Of a stretch of 64,000 nt of DNA, positions 9,391 through 20,031 are shown one piece after another. The notes under the pieces are model-generated. The model searched no databases. It saw only the letters and a list, made by a program, of their open reading frames with translations, and was not told where the DNA came from. Origin of the DNA: Alteromonas sp. a30 (GTDB taxonomy: Bacteria > Pseudomonadota > Gammaproteobacteria > Enterobacterales > Alteromonadaceae). The stretch spans positions 62,001 to 126,000 of the forward strand of contig NZ_JABEPE010000012.1 in assembly GCF_026788005.1 (NCBI RefSeq), given 5' to 3'. The translations under genes were made by a program, and so were the position numbers. How positions within the stretch are numbered: position 1 is the stretch's first letter; the number at the start of each line of letters is the position of its first letter.

Positions 9391-10941
9391 ATGACACTAC
9401 GATTTAAGTTAGCTTCTATCCTTTCCCTTTCGTTCATGACGTTAGGTCAAACCCAAGCCATGAAAGATAACGAGTATCATCAGCTAAGCATTCCTGAAAT
9501 TCACAAAGAAATGGCCTCGGGAAATTTGACTTCAGCCCAGCTAACACAATATTACATTGACCAAATCAAAACGTTGAATCCCATCCTAAACGCGGTGATT
9601 ACTGTCAATCCAAATGCTTTAACGGATGCTAAAGCAGCCGACAAACACCGAGAAAAGGCGGCATCATTAGGAATATTGCATGGTATTCCCGTGTTATTAA
9701 AAGACAATATTGATACGGCTGACGGAATGGCAAATACCGCAGGTTCACTGCTTCTAAAAGACAACTTTCCTGAAAAGGACGCCTTTATCGTCACACAGCT
9801 ACGTCAAGCCGGTGCCATTATTCTGGGCAAAGCTAATTTAAGTGAATGGGCTAACTTTCGTTCCACTCGCTCCCTAAGTGGCTGGAGCGCAATCGGCGGA
9901 CAAACCAAAAATCCCTATGATGTTACTCGCACACCTTGTGGTTCGAGTTCTGGGTCGGGTGCAGCAGTAGCGGCTGCCATGAGCGCTGTCGCCATCGGCA
10001 CTGAAACAGATGGTTCGATTACCTGCCCTTCTGCAATTAATGGCATTGTGGGGATTAAGCCCACAGTCGGAAGTGTGAGCCGCACAGGTATCATCCCGAT
10101 TTCAAGCAACCACGATACCGCAGGTCCTATGGCGCGCAGTGTTACGGATGCAGTCTATTTATTACAAGCTATCTTAGGGAAGGATAAGGAAGATAGACTA
10201 GGTTTTGAGAGCCCCTACACCGAAAATAACTTAATCAATCATTTAAAGACGGACGGCCTGAAAGGTAAGCGAATTGGTATTGTTAGCAACTACCTAAACC
10301 CCAACCCAAAGGTCAATGAAATTTTCTATCAGGCGGTTGATACGATGAAAAAAGCTGGCGCAGTCATCGTTGATTCAACCCCCATTAAAACAAAGGGGGA
10401 TTGGGGACAACAACAATACAACACTTTATTGTGGGACTTTAAAGACGAACTTGCTGATTACTTAGCAACCACAAAGAGCTCAGCTAAAACACTAGCTGAT
10501 GTCATGGAATTTAACTTAAAACACTCACTATCAGAAATGCCCTACTTTGATCAGGAAATTTTTGACACAGCTAACAGCTCTAAAGGTAAACAAGAGCCTA
10601 ATTATCAAAGCAATCTGGAAGAAATGTTGTCCTTAGCGAGAGAACAAGGCATTGATGCAACACTCGAAAAGTACAACCTTGATATGCTTATTGCTCCGAC
10701 ATCGGGCCCTGCGTGGAAAATTGATATTGTTAATGGCGATCACTTCCAAGGTTCAGCAACCTCGCCAGCGGCTGTATCCGGTTATCCACATATTACTGTG
10801 CCAATGGGTTATGTTTTGCATTTACCGGTCGGAATGTCCTTTTTCGCAGGCAAGAATAGCGAAGGTTCGTTGGTTGAGGCAGCGTATCACTTTGAGCAAA
10901 TTACTAAGGCAAGACGCGCTCCTCAGCTAGAAACACGATAA
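9391..10941 (+). CDS. Exported amidase, amidase-signature family
   Basis: Ser-cisSer-Lys amidase of 516 residues, hydrolysing an amide bond. A signal peptide (residues 1-23, ending GQTQA) indicates export. The triad is visible: Lys in VLLKDNIDT near residue 106, the glycine/serine loop GSSSGSGAAVAAAM near 183-190, and TETDGSITCPS near 205. Secreted members of the group resemble peptide amidases rather than GatA, but the substrate cannot be read. It is followed after 45 nt by an ABC exporter on the same strand, suggesting an operon. Confidence 0.86.
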   Translation: MTLRFKLASILSLSFMTLGQTQAMKDNEYHQLSIPEIHKEMASGNLTSAQLTQYYIDQIKTLNPILNAVITVNPNALTDAKAADKHREKAASLGILHGIPVLLKDNIDTADGMANTAGSLLLKDNFPEKDAFIVTQLRQAGAIILGKANLSEWANFRSTRSLSGWSAIGGQTKNPYDVTRTPCGSSSGSGAAVAAAMSAVAIGTETDGSITCPSAINGIVGIKPTVGSVSRTGIIPISSNHDTAGPMARSVTDAVYLLQAILGKDKEDRLGFESPYTENNLINHLKTDGLKGKRIGIVSNYLNPNPKVNEIFYQAVDTMKKAGAVIVDSTPIKTKGDWGQQQYNTLLWDFKDELADYLATTKSSAKTLADVMEFNLKHSLSEMPYFDQEIFDTANSSKGKQEPNYQSNLEEMLSLAREQGIDATLEKYNLDMLIAPTSGPAWKIDIVNGDHFQGSATSPAAVSGYPHITVPMGYVLHLPVGMSFFAGKNSEGSLVEAAYHFEQITKARRAPQLETR

Positions 10942-10986
10942 CACAACAAAAATGCTGGCATTAAGCCAATAAAGGACCACTACTGA

Positions 10987-12816
10987 ATGCTGACTTTCTT
11001 TGAGAAATTACTCAATCCGTTTCCGAAAAATGAGCCTGAGAGACCACCGGCTACATTAGTCGCTTTTTGCTTACATTATACTCGCGGCATGTGGCGCCCC
11101 ATTCTAGTGGTTGGGTTGTTAACCGCAATTCTAGCGACTGCTGAAGTCGCTTTATTCGGTGCTATGGGGCAGCTTGTAGATTGGTTATCGACAAAAGAAC
11201 CAAGCACAATTTTACAAGAAGAAAAACAATCCATAATCTTCTTTGGCATCGCTTTACTCGTTATATTGCCCGCACTTACGCTGCTACATTCCACGCTTGT
11301 TCATCAAACCATGCTGGGCAATTATCCAATGACAATCCGTTGGAAGGCACATCGGTACCTACTGAAACAAAGTATGGCGTTTTACCAAAATGATTTTGCT
11401 GGCAGGGTTGCCACTAAAGTCATGCAAACGTCTCTCTCCGTCAGAGAAACCGTCATGAAGTTGGTGAATGTGTTTGTTTACGTCAGCATATATTTTGTGT
11501 CGATAGTGGTACTCGTAGCCATGGCAGACCCATTATTAATGATTCCCATGCTATTTTGGTTAATCGCCTACATCGGTATACAGTTGTATTTTGTGCCCAA
11601 AATGCGCCGAGTTTCCCAAGAACAAGCCGATGCCCGCTCAATTATGACGGGCCGAGTCGTCGATAGTTATACCAATATTCAAACCGTTAAATTGTTTGCT
11701 CATACCGAACAAGAGGTGGAATATGCACAAGAAAGTATGAAGGGTTTCCTCAAAACTGTGCATAAACAAATGCGCCTAGTTACGGGGATAGAGGTGTCAC
11801 TTGAGCTTGCTAACTATTTGTTAGTGTTTATGGTGGGTTTGTTATGTATCTACCTCTGGTCACAGACGCTCGTGACTATTGGCTCGATAGCCATTGCCAT
11901 CAGCTTAGCACTTCGACTCAATGGTATGAGTCATTGGATTATTTGGGAAGTCAGTTCACTTTTCGAAAACATTGGTACAACGCTGGATGGTATGGAAACT
12001 ATTAGTCAACCAAGGGAAGTTCTAGACAAACCCAATGCACCAACGTTGCCCAGACCTAAAGGTCACATTCACTTTGATCATGTCAGTTTCCATTATGGTA
12101 AAGGTTCAGGTGTTATCGAAAATTTGAATCTAGACATTCGTCCCGGTGAAAAAGTCGGTGTTGTAGGACGTTCAGGAGCAGGGAAATCAACCCTCGTTAA
12201 CTTACTAATGCGCTTCTACGATGTAGAAAAAGGCAACATAAAAATTGATGCCAATATTATTTCAGATGTACAGCAAGAATCACTTAGGGAAAACATTGGC
12301 ATGGTGACACAAGACACAATGCTTTTGCATCGCTCAGTAAGAGAAAATATTCTCTATGCAAAACCCGGCGCCAATGAAGATGAAGTAATTGCAGCCTGCA
12401 AAAAAGCAGAGGCATGGGACTTCATTCAAACTTTAACAGACCCGCAGGGCAATGAAGGATTAGATGCACAAGTGGGCGAACGGGGAATAAAGCTGTCAGG
12501 AGGGCAAAGGCAACGCATTGCAATTGCTCGAGTATTACTGAAAGATGCCCCGATTCTGGTACTTGATGAAGCGACATCGGCATTGGACTCAGAAGCCGAA
12601 GCAGCAATTCAGGATAACCTCTATAAACTGATGGAAGGGAAAACCGTTATCGCTATTGCACACCGTTTATCAACCATTGCCGCCATGGATCGCCTAGTAG
12701 TTATGGATAAGGGCTCTATTGTAGAACAAGGAACACACCATCAACTTAAAGTTGGAAATGGCATTTACGCACAATTGTGGTCGCATCAGACCGGCGGTTT
12801 CCTCGGTAACGAGTAA
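10987..12816 (+). CDS. ABC transporter, fused permease and ATPase
   Basis: Homodimeric-type ABC exporter of 609 residues. A transmembrane domain of about six helices covers residues 30-330. The nucleotide-binding domain is complete: Walker A GRSGAGKST near 394, Q-loop in GMVTQDTML, signature LSGGQRQR near 503, Walker B ILVLDEATSALD near 523 and H-loop IAHRLST near 557. It resembles the MsbA/lipid-exporter and multidrug branch; substrate unknown. It lies 45 nt after the secreted amidase gene. A weak hairpin at 12839-12867 follows the stop. Confidence 0.9.
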   Translation: MLTFFEKLLNPFPKNEPERPPATLVAFCLHYTRGMWRPILVVGLLTAILATAEVALFGAMGQLVDWLSTKEPSTILQEEKQSIIFFGIALLVILPALTLLHSTLVHQTMLGNYPMTIRWKAHRYLLKQSMAFYQNDFAGRVATKVMQTSLSVRETVMKLVNVFVYVSIYFVSIVVLVAMADPLLMIPMLFWLIAYIGIQLYFVPKMRRVSQEQADARSIMTGRVVDSYTNIQTVKLFAHTEQEVEYAQESMKGFLKTVHKQMRLVTGIEVSLELANYLLVFMVGLLCIYLWSQTLVTIGSIAIAISLALRLNGMSHWIIWEVSSLFENIGTTLDGMETISQPREVLDKPNAPTLPRPKGHIHFDHVSFHYGKGSGVIENLNLDIRPGEKVGVVGRSGAGKSTLVNLLMRFYDVEKGNIKIDANIISDVQQESLRENIGMVTQDTMLLHRSVRENILYAKPGANEDEVIAACKKAEAWDFIQTLTDPQGNEGLDAQVGERGIKLSGGQRQRIAIARVLLKDAPILVLDEATSALDSEAEAAIQDNLYKLMEGKTVIAIAHRLSTIAAMDRLVVMDKGSIVEQGTHHQLKVGNGIYAQLWSHQTGGFLGNE

Positions 12817-13155
12817 CCAGTCAACAGTACAAACTACAGGTTGCCCTTTTATTTTCTCTGGGCAATCTTAATACCTTTCTCAAAAGATACGATGACTACC
12901 ATTTTCATAACAATCACAGACACTATTTAAAGCTATCAACTTTATTTTTACCATTCACAGACTAGACTATTTCTCATAGGTTACGTGGATAGTTATAAAG
13001 CTAATCCGTGAACAAGAAAAGCGTCATATATTTTTTCTACCATTAAGCATACTTTAACGCTCACAAATACATTTCAATACAAATATTATGGTTAATTATA
13101 TTGGTCTTTATTTGATGAATTATCTACGCTTTATATAACGCTATAAACTGGAAGT
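12817..13155. other. Intergenic region, ABC exporter to sensor kinase
   Basis: This AT-rich stretch of 339 bases holds an 8-bp inverted repeat (GGTTGCCC with GGGCAATC, 12839-12867), a weak terminator candidate for the exporter. The rest presumably holds the promoter of the sensor-kinase gene at 13156. I see no additional gene. Confidence 0.35.
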
Positions 13156-14637
13156 ATGACCGTGGAAAAAGCAGATGTTTTACAAGCTTCCAAACATCCT
13201 AGCTTCGAGAGTGATTTAGATTTAAACAGCATGCCGGGTTCCGTTGTTATCATTAACAAACATGGAAGAATGGTGCGCGCTAATGCCTCTTGGAACGAAG
13301 TGTTGCTGAGAAATCATATTTTTTCGCATTCGATAAGCAATGACGACTACTTTGATATACGTAGAAGGCTTAACCAAAATGATACATTCGAAGCATTTCA
13401 AGGAATAAATAGAGTCTTAAACGGCGAGGAGAAACGCTTTACCATGGGATTTTACTGCAATCTAGAAATGCGCCACTTTGAAATGGATGTTTCCTCAGTA
13501 ACGCTAAAGGACAACAGTATTGGGGCACTCATTTCCCACCAAGTAAAACAAGAGCGAGTTAGGCAACACGCAGCAACCGCACATTGTAACAAAGCCATCT
13601 TTGAAGCTTTTCCTGAAGGAGTGGTTATTTTCGATTACCCAAGCGGCCAAATTCGGGAAGCAAATCAATCATTTTGCCATTTTATTGGTTATACCAATAA
13701 ACAACTTCGCCACTTAAGTCTCTGGGACATCACCCCTGTTAACTGGATTGAGAAAGAAAAACAAACCCTTGAAAGCAAGCTTTCTTTATATGGATTAACA
13801 GGTAAACAAGGGAAAGTCTTCGAAACCAAGTCAGGCGCAAGCAAACACACCAAGATTCAATACAAAGCGATAAAAGAAAATGGCGTAATTACCTCAGCTT
13901 GGGCAATTATTAAGGATCTTGATAAGATCAACGAAGAGAGTGAAAAAGCATTAGAAGCCCAAAGGCAACAATCTATCGGCCAAATGACTAATGGTATAAC
14001 TCATGAGTTAAATAATATTCTATCGATTATTTTGGCTAACACCGAGATGTTAGATCTCTCTTGTGCAGAAAACGAACAAGCACTGTCTCACACTCAAAAC
14101 ATTGTTTCTGCTACACACCGAGCGTCAAAGCTAATCAGTGAAATCAGCTCGTTCAACAAGTCGAATGGTTCGGAATTCGAAGAGTTGGACATGCTCAAAA
14201 CAGTGAGTCGTGCTTTGAAAATTGTGCAAGCGGCTTTGCCTCCGAACATTACGCTAACCAGCGAATTAGCGATTATCCAACCGATGCTATTAGGAAACGC
14301 CTCTCAGCTCCAACAAGCTTTATTAAATTTAACTCACTTTATTATTCAAGCGCTTGGGGAGCAGGTGGGGAAAATGCACATCGATTTGCAAAAAGTTGGT
14401 ATAACAGGAAAGGGAGAACACATTGCAATTCAAGTCGGTTGCTCAAAAGCTTTTATCGCTGCCGAAGATATTGATAACGTCAACGCCTTTTATCTATTAG
14501 GGAAACCACATAAAAACCTAACATTATCAACACTAAGCCATATTTTACATAATCATCACGGAAGCATATCAGCATTTGAAACACGGGGATGGCACTGGGT
14601 TCGAATCGAAATTCCGATAAAGCCAAACTCAATCTAA
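13156..14637 (+). CDS. PAS-domain sensor histidine kinase with degenerate ATP-binding domain
   Basis: A 493-residue cytoplasmic protein without transmembrane segments. Two PAS domains (about residues 20-125 and 145-265) precede a HisKA helix pair with the H-box QMTNGITHELNNIL, phospho-acceptor H283. The ATPase part is poorly conserved: the N-box region reads QLQQALLNLTHFIIQAL, with the second Asn missing, and no DxGxG (G1) or GLGL/GTGL (G2) motif is visible before the terminal WHWVRIEIPI strand. It may still bind a partner or accept phosphate but may not autophosphorylate. No response regulator is adjacent. It converges on the S10 operon. Confidence 0.78.
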   Translation: MTVEKADVLQASKHPSFESDLDLNSMPGSVVIINKHGRMVRANASWNEVLLRNHIFSHSISNDDYFDIRRRLNQNDTFEAFQGINRVLNGEEKRFTMGFYCNLEMRHFEMDVSSVTLKDNSIGALISHQVKQERVRQHAATAHCNKAIFEAFPEGVVIFDYPSGQIREANQSFCHFIGYTNKQLRHLSLWDITPVNWIEKEKQTLESKLSLYGLTGKQGKVFETKSGASKHTKIQYKAIKENGVITSAWAIIKDLDKINEESEKALEAQRQQSIGQMTNGITHELNNILSIILANTEMLDLSCAENEQALSHTQNIVSATHRASKLISEISSFNKSNGSEFEELDMLKTVSRALKIVQAALPPNITLTSELAIIQPMLLGNASQLQQALLNLTHFIIQALGEQVGKMHIDLQKVGITGKGEHIAIQVGCSKAFIAAEDIDNVNAFYLLGKPHKNLTLSTLSHILHNHHGSISAFETRGWHWVRIEIPIKPNSI

Positions 14638-14655
14638 GACAGGGTCAACTGGAAC

Positions 14656-14685
14656 AAAAAAGGCGCTATAAAAGCGCCTTTTTTT
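14656..14685. terminator. Bidirectional terminator, sensor kinase / S10 operon
   Basis: Perfect hairpin GGCGCT-ATAAA-AGCGCC flanked by an A run on the left and T run on the right, so it works on both strands. It ends both the sensor-kinase gene and the S10 operon after rpsQ. Confidence 0.9.
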
Positions 14686-14699
14686 AATAGAAGAAACAA

Positions 14700-14951
14700 T
14701 TAAGCTTTTTCTACAACATCAACTAATGTCCAAGTTTTGCTCTTGGAAATTGGACGACACTCACGAATTGTAACTGTATCGCCTTCATGAGCTGTATTGC
14801 TTTCGTCGTGTGCATGTAGCTTAGTAGAACGCTTGATGAACTTCCCATAAATTGGGTGCTTAACAAAACGCTCAACCATAACAGTGATGGTTTTATCCAT
14901 CTTGTTGCTTACCACACGACCTTGGACCGTACGAATCTTTTGTTCAGTCAT
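14700..14951 (-). CDS. rpsQ: 30S ribosomal protein S17
   Basis: Primary 16S rRNA-binding protein, 83 residues. Opening [21 protein letters not shown] and the segment [16 protein letters not shown] are diagnostic. It is the last gene of the S10 operon and shares one base with the rpmC stop. Unlike most Proteobacteria, rplN does not follow; a terminator does. Confidence 0.98.
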   Translation of the reverse strand: MTEQKIRTVQGRVVSNKMDKTITVMVERFVKHPIYGKFIKRSTKLHAHDESNTAHEGDTVTIRECRPISKSKTWTLVDVVEKA

Positions 14952-15142
14952 TAGGCACCTGCCTTCTCAGTCAGAATGGTTTTAACACGCGCAATGTTAC
15001 GACGTACAACTTTCAATTGGTGAGTTTTTTCCAACTGACCAGTTGAGTGTTGCATACGTAAGTTGAACTGCTCACGCAATAAGTTCACTAACTCTGCGTT
15101 TAGCTCTTCTACGCTTTTTTCTTTAAGTTCAGCTGTCTTCAT
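14951..15142 (-). CDS. rpmC: 50S ribosomal protein L29
   Basis: L29, 63 residues, binds 23S rRNA near the polypeptide exit. The sequence [23 protein letters not shown] and the end [14 protein letters not shown] are typical. One-base overlaps join it to rplP upstream and rpsQ downstream, indicating translational coupling. Confidence 0.98.
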   Translation of the reverse strand: MKTAELKEKSVEELNAELVNLLREQFNLRMQHSTGQLEKTHQLKVVRRNIARVKTILTEKAGA

Positions 15143-15555
15143 TACATCACCGTCCGAGTTACGAAAGTGGTTTTAAACGGTAACTTGGCTGCTGCTAGAG
15201 CAAACGCTTCACGCGCCAACTCTTCAGGTACACCTTCCATTTCGTATAACATACGACCTGGTTGGATCTGGCAAACCCAGTATTCCACGTTACCCTTACC
15301 TTTACCTTGACGTACCTCTAGAGGCTTACTAGTAATTGGCTTATCAGGGAAAACACGAATCCAAATTTTACCTTGACGCTTAACGTGACGAGTCATCGCA
15401 CGACGAGCTGCCTCAATCTGACGAGCTGTCATACGACCACGGTCAACAGCTTTAAGACCAAAAGTACCGAAACTAACGCTACTTGCAGCTACCGCAAGAC
15501 CACGGTTGCGACCTTTATGCTGTTTACGGAATTTCGTTCTTTTAGGTTGTAACAT
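15142..15555 (-). CDS. rplP: 50S ribosomal protein L16
   Basis: L16, 137 residues, near the A-site and peptidyl transferase centre. Diagnostic segments: [19 protein letters not shown] and [20 protein letters not shown]. The [10 protein letters not shown] end is typical. Located 2 nt after rpsC and overlapping rpmC by one base. Confidence 0.98.
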   Translation of the reverse strand: MLQPKRTKFRKQHKGRNRGLAVAASSVSFGTFGLKAVDRGRMTARQIEAARRAMTRHVKRQGKIWIRVFPDKPITSKPLEVRQGKGKGNVEYWVCQIQPGRMLYEMEGVPEELAREAFALAAAKLPFKTTFVTRTVM

Positions 15556-15557
15556 GA

Positions 15558-16256
15558 TTAGCTACCTCTCTTAGAACGTGGCTTCTTCTTAGGTTGAGGA
15601 GCAGGTTGCTCTTGTTGAGTAGGTAAACCACCCAAGATCTCACCTTTGAAGATCCAAACTTTGATACCGATGATACCGTAAGTTGTGCGTGCTTCAGAAG
15701 TTGCGTAATCGATGTCCGCACGGAATGTATGCAAAGGTACACGACCTTCACGATACCACTCAGTACGTGCGATTTCCGCGCCGCCTAAACGACCACTAAC
15801 TTCAACTTTGATACCTTTTGCACCAAGTCTCATTGCGTTTTGTACTGCGCGCTTCATTGCACGACGGAACATTACACGACGCTCTAATTGGCTAGCAATG
15901 CTGTCTGCAACAAGTTGTGAATCCAACTCTGGCTTGCGTACTTCAGCAATGTTAATTTGCGCTGGAATACCGGCTAAGTTAGAAACATGCTTACGCAATA
16001 CTTCTACATCTTCACCTTTCTTACCGATAACAACACCTGGACGAGCAGTGTGAATAGTCACACGGATGCTTTTCGCAGGACGTTCGATAACGATTTTAGA
16101 AAGAGAAGCGTTTTTCAATTTCTTAGTCAAATATTGACGAACCTGATGATCACTGTACAGGTTGTCCGCATACTCTTTTGTATTAGCGTACCAGGTAGAA
16201 GTCCATGGTTTGCTGATACCCAGGCGTATGCCCGTAGGATGTACCTTCTGTCCCAT
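15558..16256 (-). CDS. rpsC: 30S ribosomal protein S3
   Basis: S3, 232 residues, at the mRNA entry tunnel. It starts [20 protein letters not shown], has the KH-type [16 protein letters not shown] near residues 60-75, and ends with a basic Pro/Lys tail. Fourth from the end of the S10 operon. Confidence 0.98.
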   Translation of the reverse strand: MGQKVHPTGIRLGISKPWTSTWYANTKEYADNLYSDHQVRQYLTKKLKNASLSKIVIERPAKSIRVTIHTARPGVVIGKKGEDVEVLRKHVSNLAGIPAQINIAEVRKPELDSQLVADSIASQLERRVMFRRAMKRAVQNAMRLGAKGIKVEVSGRLGGAEIARTEWYREGRVPLHTFRADIDYATSEARTTYGIIGIKVWIFKGEILGGLPTQQEQPAPQPKKKPRSKRGS

Positions 16257-16265
16257 TATCTACTC

Positions 16266-16598
16266 CTAGTTATCCGCTACTACAACCGTGATATGACTCG
16301 TGCGCTTTAACACTCGGTCAGCACGGCCCTTAGCACGGGTTTTGATGCGTTTCATTGTCGGACCTTCATTGACAAAAATCTTATCGATTTTTAATTCGTC
16401 AATGTCGGCACCTTCGTTATGCTCGGCGTTAGCAATAGCAGACTCTAGAACTTTCTTAACTAGAGAAGCTGCTTTACGTGGGCTATAAGCCAAAACTTCT
16501 AACGCTTTTTCAACGTGTAAACCGCGAATTTGATCTGCTACCAAACGCGCTTTTTGAGCTGAAGTTCGAGCGTGACGATGTGTTGCGAATGCTTCCAT
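16266..16598 (-). CDS. rplV: 50S ribosomal protein L22
   Basis: L22, 110 residues; its hairpin lines the exit tunnel. Recognised from [15 protein letters not shown] and the loop [20 protein letters not shown]. Lies between rpsS and rpsC with short gaps. Confidence 0.98.
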   Translation of the reverse strand: MEAFATHRHARTSAQKARLVADQIRGLHVEKALEVLAYSPRKAASLVKKVLESAIANAEHNEGADIDELKIDKIFVNEGPTMKRIKTRAKGRADRVLKRTSHITVVVADN

Positions 16599-16607
16599 TG
16601 TCTCCCC

Positions 16608-16883
16608 CTATCGCTTCGCTTTCTTATCGGCCACATGGCCTTTATAAGTACGCGTTGGCGCAAATTCGCCCAATTTGTGGCCTACCATTTCGTCAGAAAC
16701 GAATACTGGAACGTGCTGGCGACCGTTATGGACTGCAATGGTCAACCCAATCATATCTGGGATGATCATTGAGCGACGAGACCAAGTTTTAATTGGTTTC
16801 TTGTCGCCCTTTTCCACAGCAGCCTCTACCTTCTTCAACAAGTGCAGGTCAATAAATGGACCTTTCTTGAGAGAACGTGGCAT
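16608..16883 (-). CDS. rpsS: 30S ribosomal protein S19
   Basis: S19, 91 residues, in the 30S head. Recognised from [33 protein letters not shown] and [16 protein letters not shown]. Follows rplB in the canonical order. Confidence 0.98.
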   Translation of the reverse strand: MPRSLKKGPFIDLHLLKKVEAAVEKGDKKPIKTWSRRSMIIPDMIGLTIAVHNGRQHVPVFVSDEMVGHKLGEFAPTRTYKGHVADKKAKR

Positions 16884-16898
16884 GGTGAATCCTCGCTA

Positions 16899-17723
16899 TT
16901 ACTTGTTACGACGACGTACGATAAACTTATCAGTACGCTTGTTCTTACGGGTCTTAGCACCCTTGGTAGGTTTACCCCAAGGGGAAACCGGATGACGGCC
17001 ACCAGAAGTACGACCTTCACCACCACCGTGTGGGTGATCTACTGGGTTCATTGCAACACCACGAACAGTAGGCTTGATACCACGCCAGCGACTTGCACCA
17101 GCTTTACCTAATGAACGAAGCATATGCTCTGCATTACCAACTTCACCAATAGTGGCACGGCAATCAGCAGGAACTCTTCGAACTTCGCCAGAACGCATAC
17201 GTAAAGTTACATAAGCGCCTTCGCGAGCCAGAATTTGTACATATGCACCAGCGGAACGAGCCATTTGAGCGCCTTTGCCCGGCTTCATTTCTACTGCGTG
17301 AACAACTGTACCAACAGGAATATTGCGCATTGGCAAAGTATTACCTGCTTTGATTGGTGAATCAGAACCCGATTGGATTTGATCACCTGCTTTTAAACCT
17401 TTTGCAGCTAAAACGTAACGACGTTCACCGTCTGCATATAATACCAATGCGATATTAGCAGAGCGGTTAGGATCGTATTCCAAACGCTCAACTTTAGCAG
17501 GAATACCATCTTTGTTACGTTTGAAGTCGACTACACGATAGTGTTGCTTGTGACCACCGCCGATATGACGAGTAGTGATGCGACCACTATTGTTACGACC
17601 ACCTGATTTACTTTTCTTCTCTAACAAAGGAGCATAAGGGGCGCCTTTGTGTAGGTCAGGGTTCACCACTTTAACAACGTGGCGACGACCTGCTGAAGTT
17701 GGTTTAGTTTTAACTAATGCCAT
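16899..17723 (-). CDS. rplB: 50S ribosomal protein L2
   Basis: L2, 274 residues, needed for subunit joining and peptidyl transfer. The [18 protein letters not shown] segment holds the conserved histidine near the catalytic centre, and [19 protein letters not shown] is typical of the N-terminal domain. Confidence 0.98.
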   Translation of the reverse strand: MALVKTKPTSAGRRHVVKVVNPDLHKGAPYAPLLEKKSKSGGRNNSGRITTRHIGGGHKQHYRVVDFKRNKDGIPAKVERLEYDPNRSANIALVLYADGERRYVLAAKGLKAGDQIQSGSDSPIKAGNTLPMRNIPVGTVVHAVEMKPGKGAQMARSAGAYVQILAREGAYVTLRMRSGEVRRVPADCRATIGEVGNAEHMLRSLGKAGASRWRGIKPTVRGVAMNPVDHPHGGGEGRTSGGRHPVSPWGKPTKGAKTRKNKRTDKFIVRRRNK

Positions 17724-17738
17724 CTCTGTAGCCCCCTA

Positions 17739-18041
17739 TTACTCGCCAGCACCGACGAAGTCGATGTCATGACCGTCTTTCAAGGAAACGTAAGCTTTTT
17801 TCCAATCACTACGTTTACCCATTCTCAAACCGTGGCGCTTAGTTTTACCTTTAGCGTTAACTGTACGAACTGAATCAACTTCAACTTCAAACAGTTTTTC
17901 AACAGCTTGTTTGATCTCGGTTTTGTTGGCATCTTTCAATACTTTGAATACAACAGTGTTGCGAACTTCAGCAGAAAGCGTTGCCTTTTCCGAAATGTGT
18001 GGAGCAAGGATAACTTTAAGTAGACGTTCTTCGTTTATCAT
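17739..18041 (-). CDS. rplW: 50S ribosomal protein L23
   Basis: L23, 100 residues, docks trigger factor and SRP at the tunnel exit. Sequence [15 protein letters not shown] and the basic loop [20 protein letters not shown] are typical. Its start overlaps the rplD stop by 4 nt, consistent with coupling. Confidence 0.98.
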   Translation of the reverse strand: MINEERLLKVILAPHISEKATLSAEVRNTVVFKVLKDANKTEIKQAVEKLFEVEVDSVRTVNAKGKTKRHGLRMGKRSDWKKAYVSLKDGHDIDFVGAGE

Positions 18042-18643
18042 GCCAACGTCTCCTCTAATTGCTTAACAGCATCTTTTGTCATCAAAACTTTTTCGAATGC
18101 GATCAAGCTAACCGGGTCAAGACCTTGAACGTCACGGCAGTCAACTTTATATAAGTTGCGAGCAGACAAGAACAAGTTCTCATCAACTTCCGGCGTTACG
18201 ATTAGTACATCTTTCAACTCAAGCGCATTAAGTTTGTTTAACAACGCTTTTGTTTTTGGCTCTTCAACACTGAAGTTTTCAACAACGATTAAACGTTCTT
18301 GACGAACCAACTCAGACAAGATGCTCTTGATAGCACCGCGATACATTTTGCGGTTTACTTTTTTGCTGTGATCCTGAGGCTTAGCTGCGAACGTTACGCC
18401 ACCACTGCGCCAAATAGGACTACGAATAGTACCAGCACGAGCACGGCCAGTACCTTTTTGACGCCAAGGCTTCTTGCCGCCACCGCTTACTTCTGAACGA
18501 GTTTTTTGTGCACGGCTACCTTGACGAGCACCTGCTGCAAACGCAACAACTACTTGGTGAACCAATGCTTCGTTAAACTCACGTCCAAAAGTCGCTTCTG
18601 AAACTTCAAGTGCGCCTTGCGCATCTTTTAATGCTAATTCCAT
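18038..18643 (-). CDS. rplD: 50S ribosomal protein L4
   Basis: L4, 201 residues. It is also the autogenous repressor of the S10 operon in E. coli. Segments [19 protein letters not shown] and [15 protein letters not shown] are diagnostic. Two ATG codons lie in tandem; the second (18643) matches the usual [12 protein letters not shown] start and is better spaced from GGGAG. Confidence 0.98.
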   Translation of the reverse strand: MELALKDAQGALEVSEATFGREFNEALVHQVVVAFAAGARQGSRAQKTRSEVSGGGKKPWRQKGTGRARAGTIRSPIWRSGGVTFAAKPQDHSKKVNRKMYRGAIKSILSELVRQERLIVVENFSVEEPKTKALLNKLNALELKDVLIVTPEVDENLFLSARNLYKVDCRDVQGLDPVSLIAFEKVLMTKDAVKQLEETLA

Positions 18644-18659
18644 CATCTATCTCCCGACG

Positions 18660-19298
18660 TTACAGCTTAACAGCAGGTTTAACGATGACGTCACCGCCAG
18701 TTGCACCCGGAATAGCACCCTTAACTAAGATAAGGTTGTTTTCCGCGTCAACGCGAACGACTTCTAAAGATTGCACAGTCACTTGTTTGTTACCCATTTG
18801 ACCTGCCATCTTCTTACCTTTAAACACGCGACCTGGCGTTTGGTTTTGACCAATTGAACCAGGAGCACGGTGAGATAAAGAGTTACCGTGTGTTTGACGT
18901 TGACCACTAAAGTTCCAACGTTTAATTGCACCCGCAAAACCTTTACCTTTAGAAGTACCGGTAACATCAACTTTTGCAGCGTCAGTGAAGATTTCAACAG
19001 TGATTTCACTGCCAATTTCTAAACTATCGCCTTCGTCACCAGATAGACGGAATTCCCACAAACCACGACCTGCATCAACACCCGCTTTAGCGAAGTGACC
19101 CGCTGCTGGCTTGTTAACACGGTTTGCTTTTTTAGTACCAGCCGTAACCTGTAGTGCACGATATCCGTCAGTTTCAACTGTACGAAGCTGAGTCACACGA
19201 TTAGGTGTCGCTTCAATAACAGTTACTGGAACAGAACCACCATCTTCAGTGAAGATACGTGTCATGCCCACTTTACGACCGATTAAACCAATCGCCAT
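18660..19298 (-). CDS. rplC: 50S ribosomal protein L3
   Basis: L3, 212 residues, early 50S assembly protein. Recognised from [40 protein letters not shown] and [20 protein letters not shown], the last including the glutamine methylated by PrmB in E. coli. Confidence 0.98.
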   Translation of the reverse strand: MAIGLIGRKVGMTRIFTEDGGSVPVTVIEATPNRVTQLRTVETDGYRALQVTAGTKKANRVNKPAAGHFAKAGVDAGRGLWEFRLSGDEGDSLEIGSEITVEIFTDAAKVDVTGTSKGKGFAGAIKRWNFSGQRQTHGNSLSHRAPGSIGQNQTPGRVFKGKKMAGQMGNKQVTVQSLEVVRVDAENNLILVKGAIPGATGGDVIVKPAVKL

Positions 19299-19316
19299 TA
19301 TTTACACCCTCTCTCG

Positions 19317-19789
<473 letters not shown>

Positions 19790-19795
19790 GCGCGC

Positions 19796-19823
19796 ATTAT
19801 ACGCACGTTTATTCTTTATGCAA
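19796..19823 (-). promoter_or_regulatory. Strong sigma-70 promoter of S10 operon
   Basis: On the minus strand: -35 TTGCAT (19818-19823), 16-bp spacer, perfect -10 TATAAT (19796-19801). Directly downstream is GCGCGCCC, a GC-rich discriminator typical of promoters under stringent ppGpp control, and the bases upstream of the -35 are AT-rich like an UP element. Confidence 0.85.
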
Positions 19824-20031
19824 GACTTAATTATAAATCGGCATCCTCAATAATGCATAGCAACAGGTGTTTAGTCATATAGGTTCCTGTTATAGTTCTA
19901 AGCTCACCCTTAAAAAGGATATGAGATCAAAAGTTATTAGGGCCTGAAGGTACTAATATTTAGTATGTCGATTCACCTTGGGTTACAAACTCAAGCGATA
20001 ATGGATTATCGTCACATTCATAATATAAAGA

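Noticed and set aside
15712-16310. Overlapping open frames on the plus strand opposite rpsC and rplV
   Set aside because: Shadows of strongly biased ribosomal protein codons; no plausible start signals.
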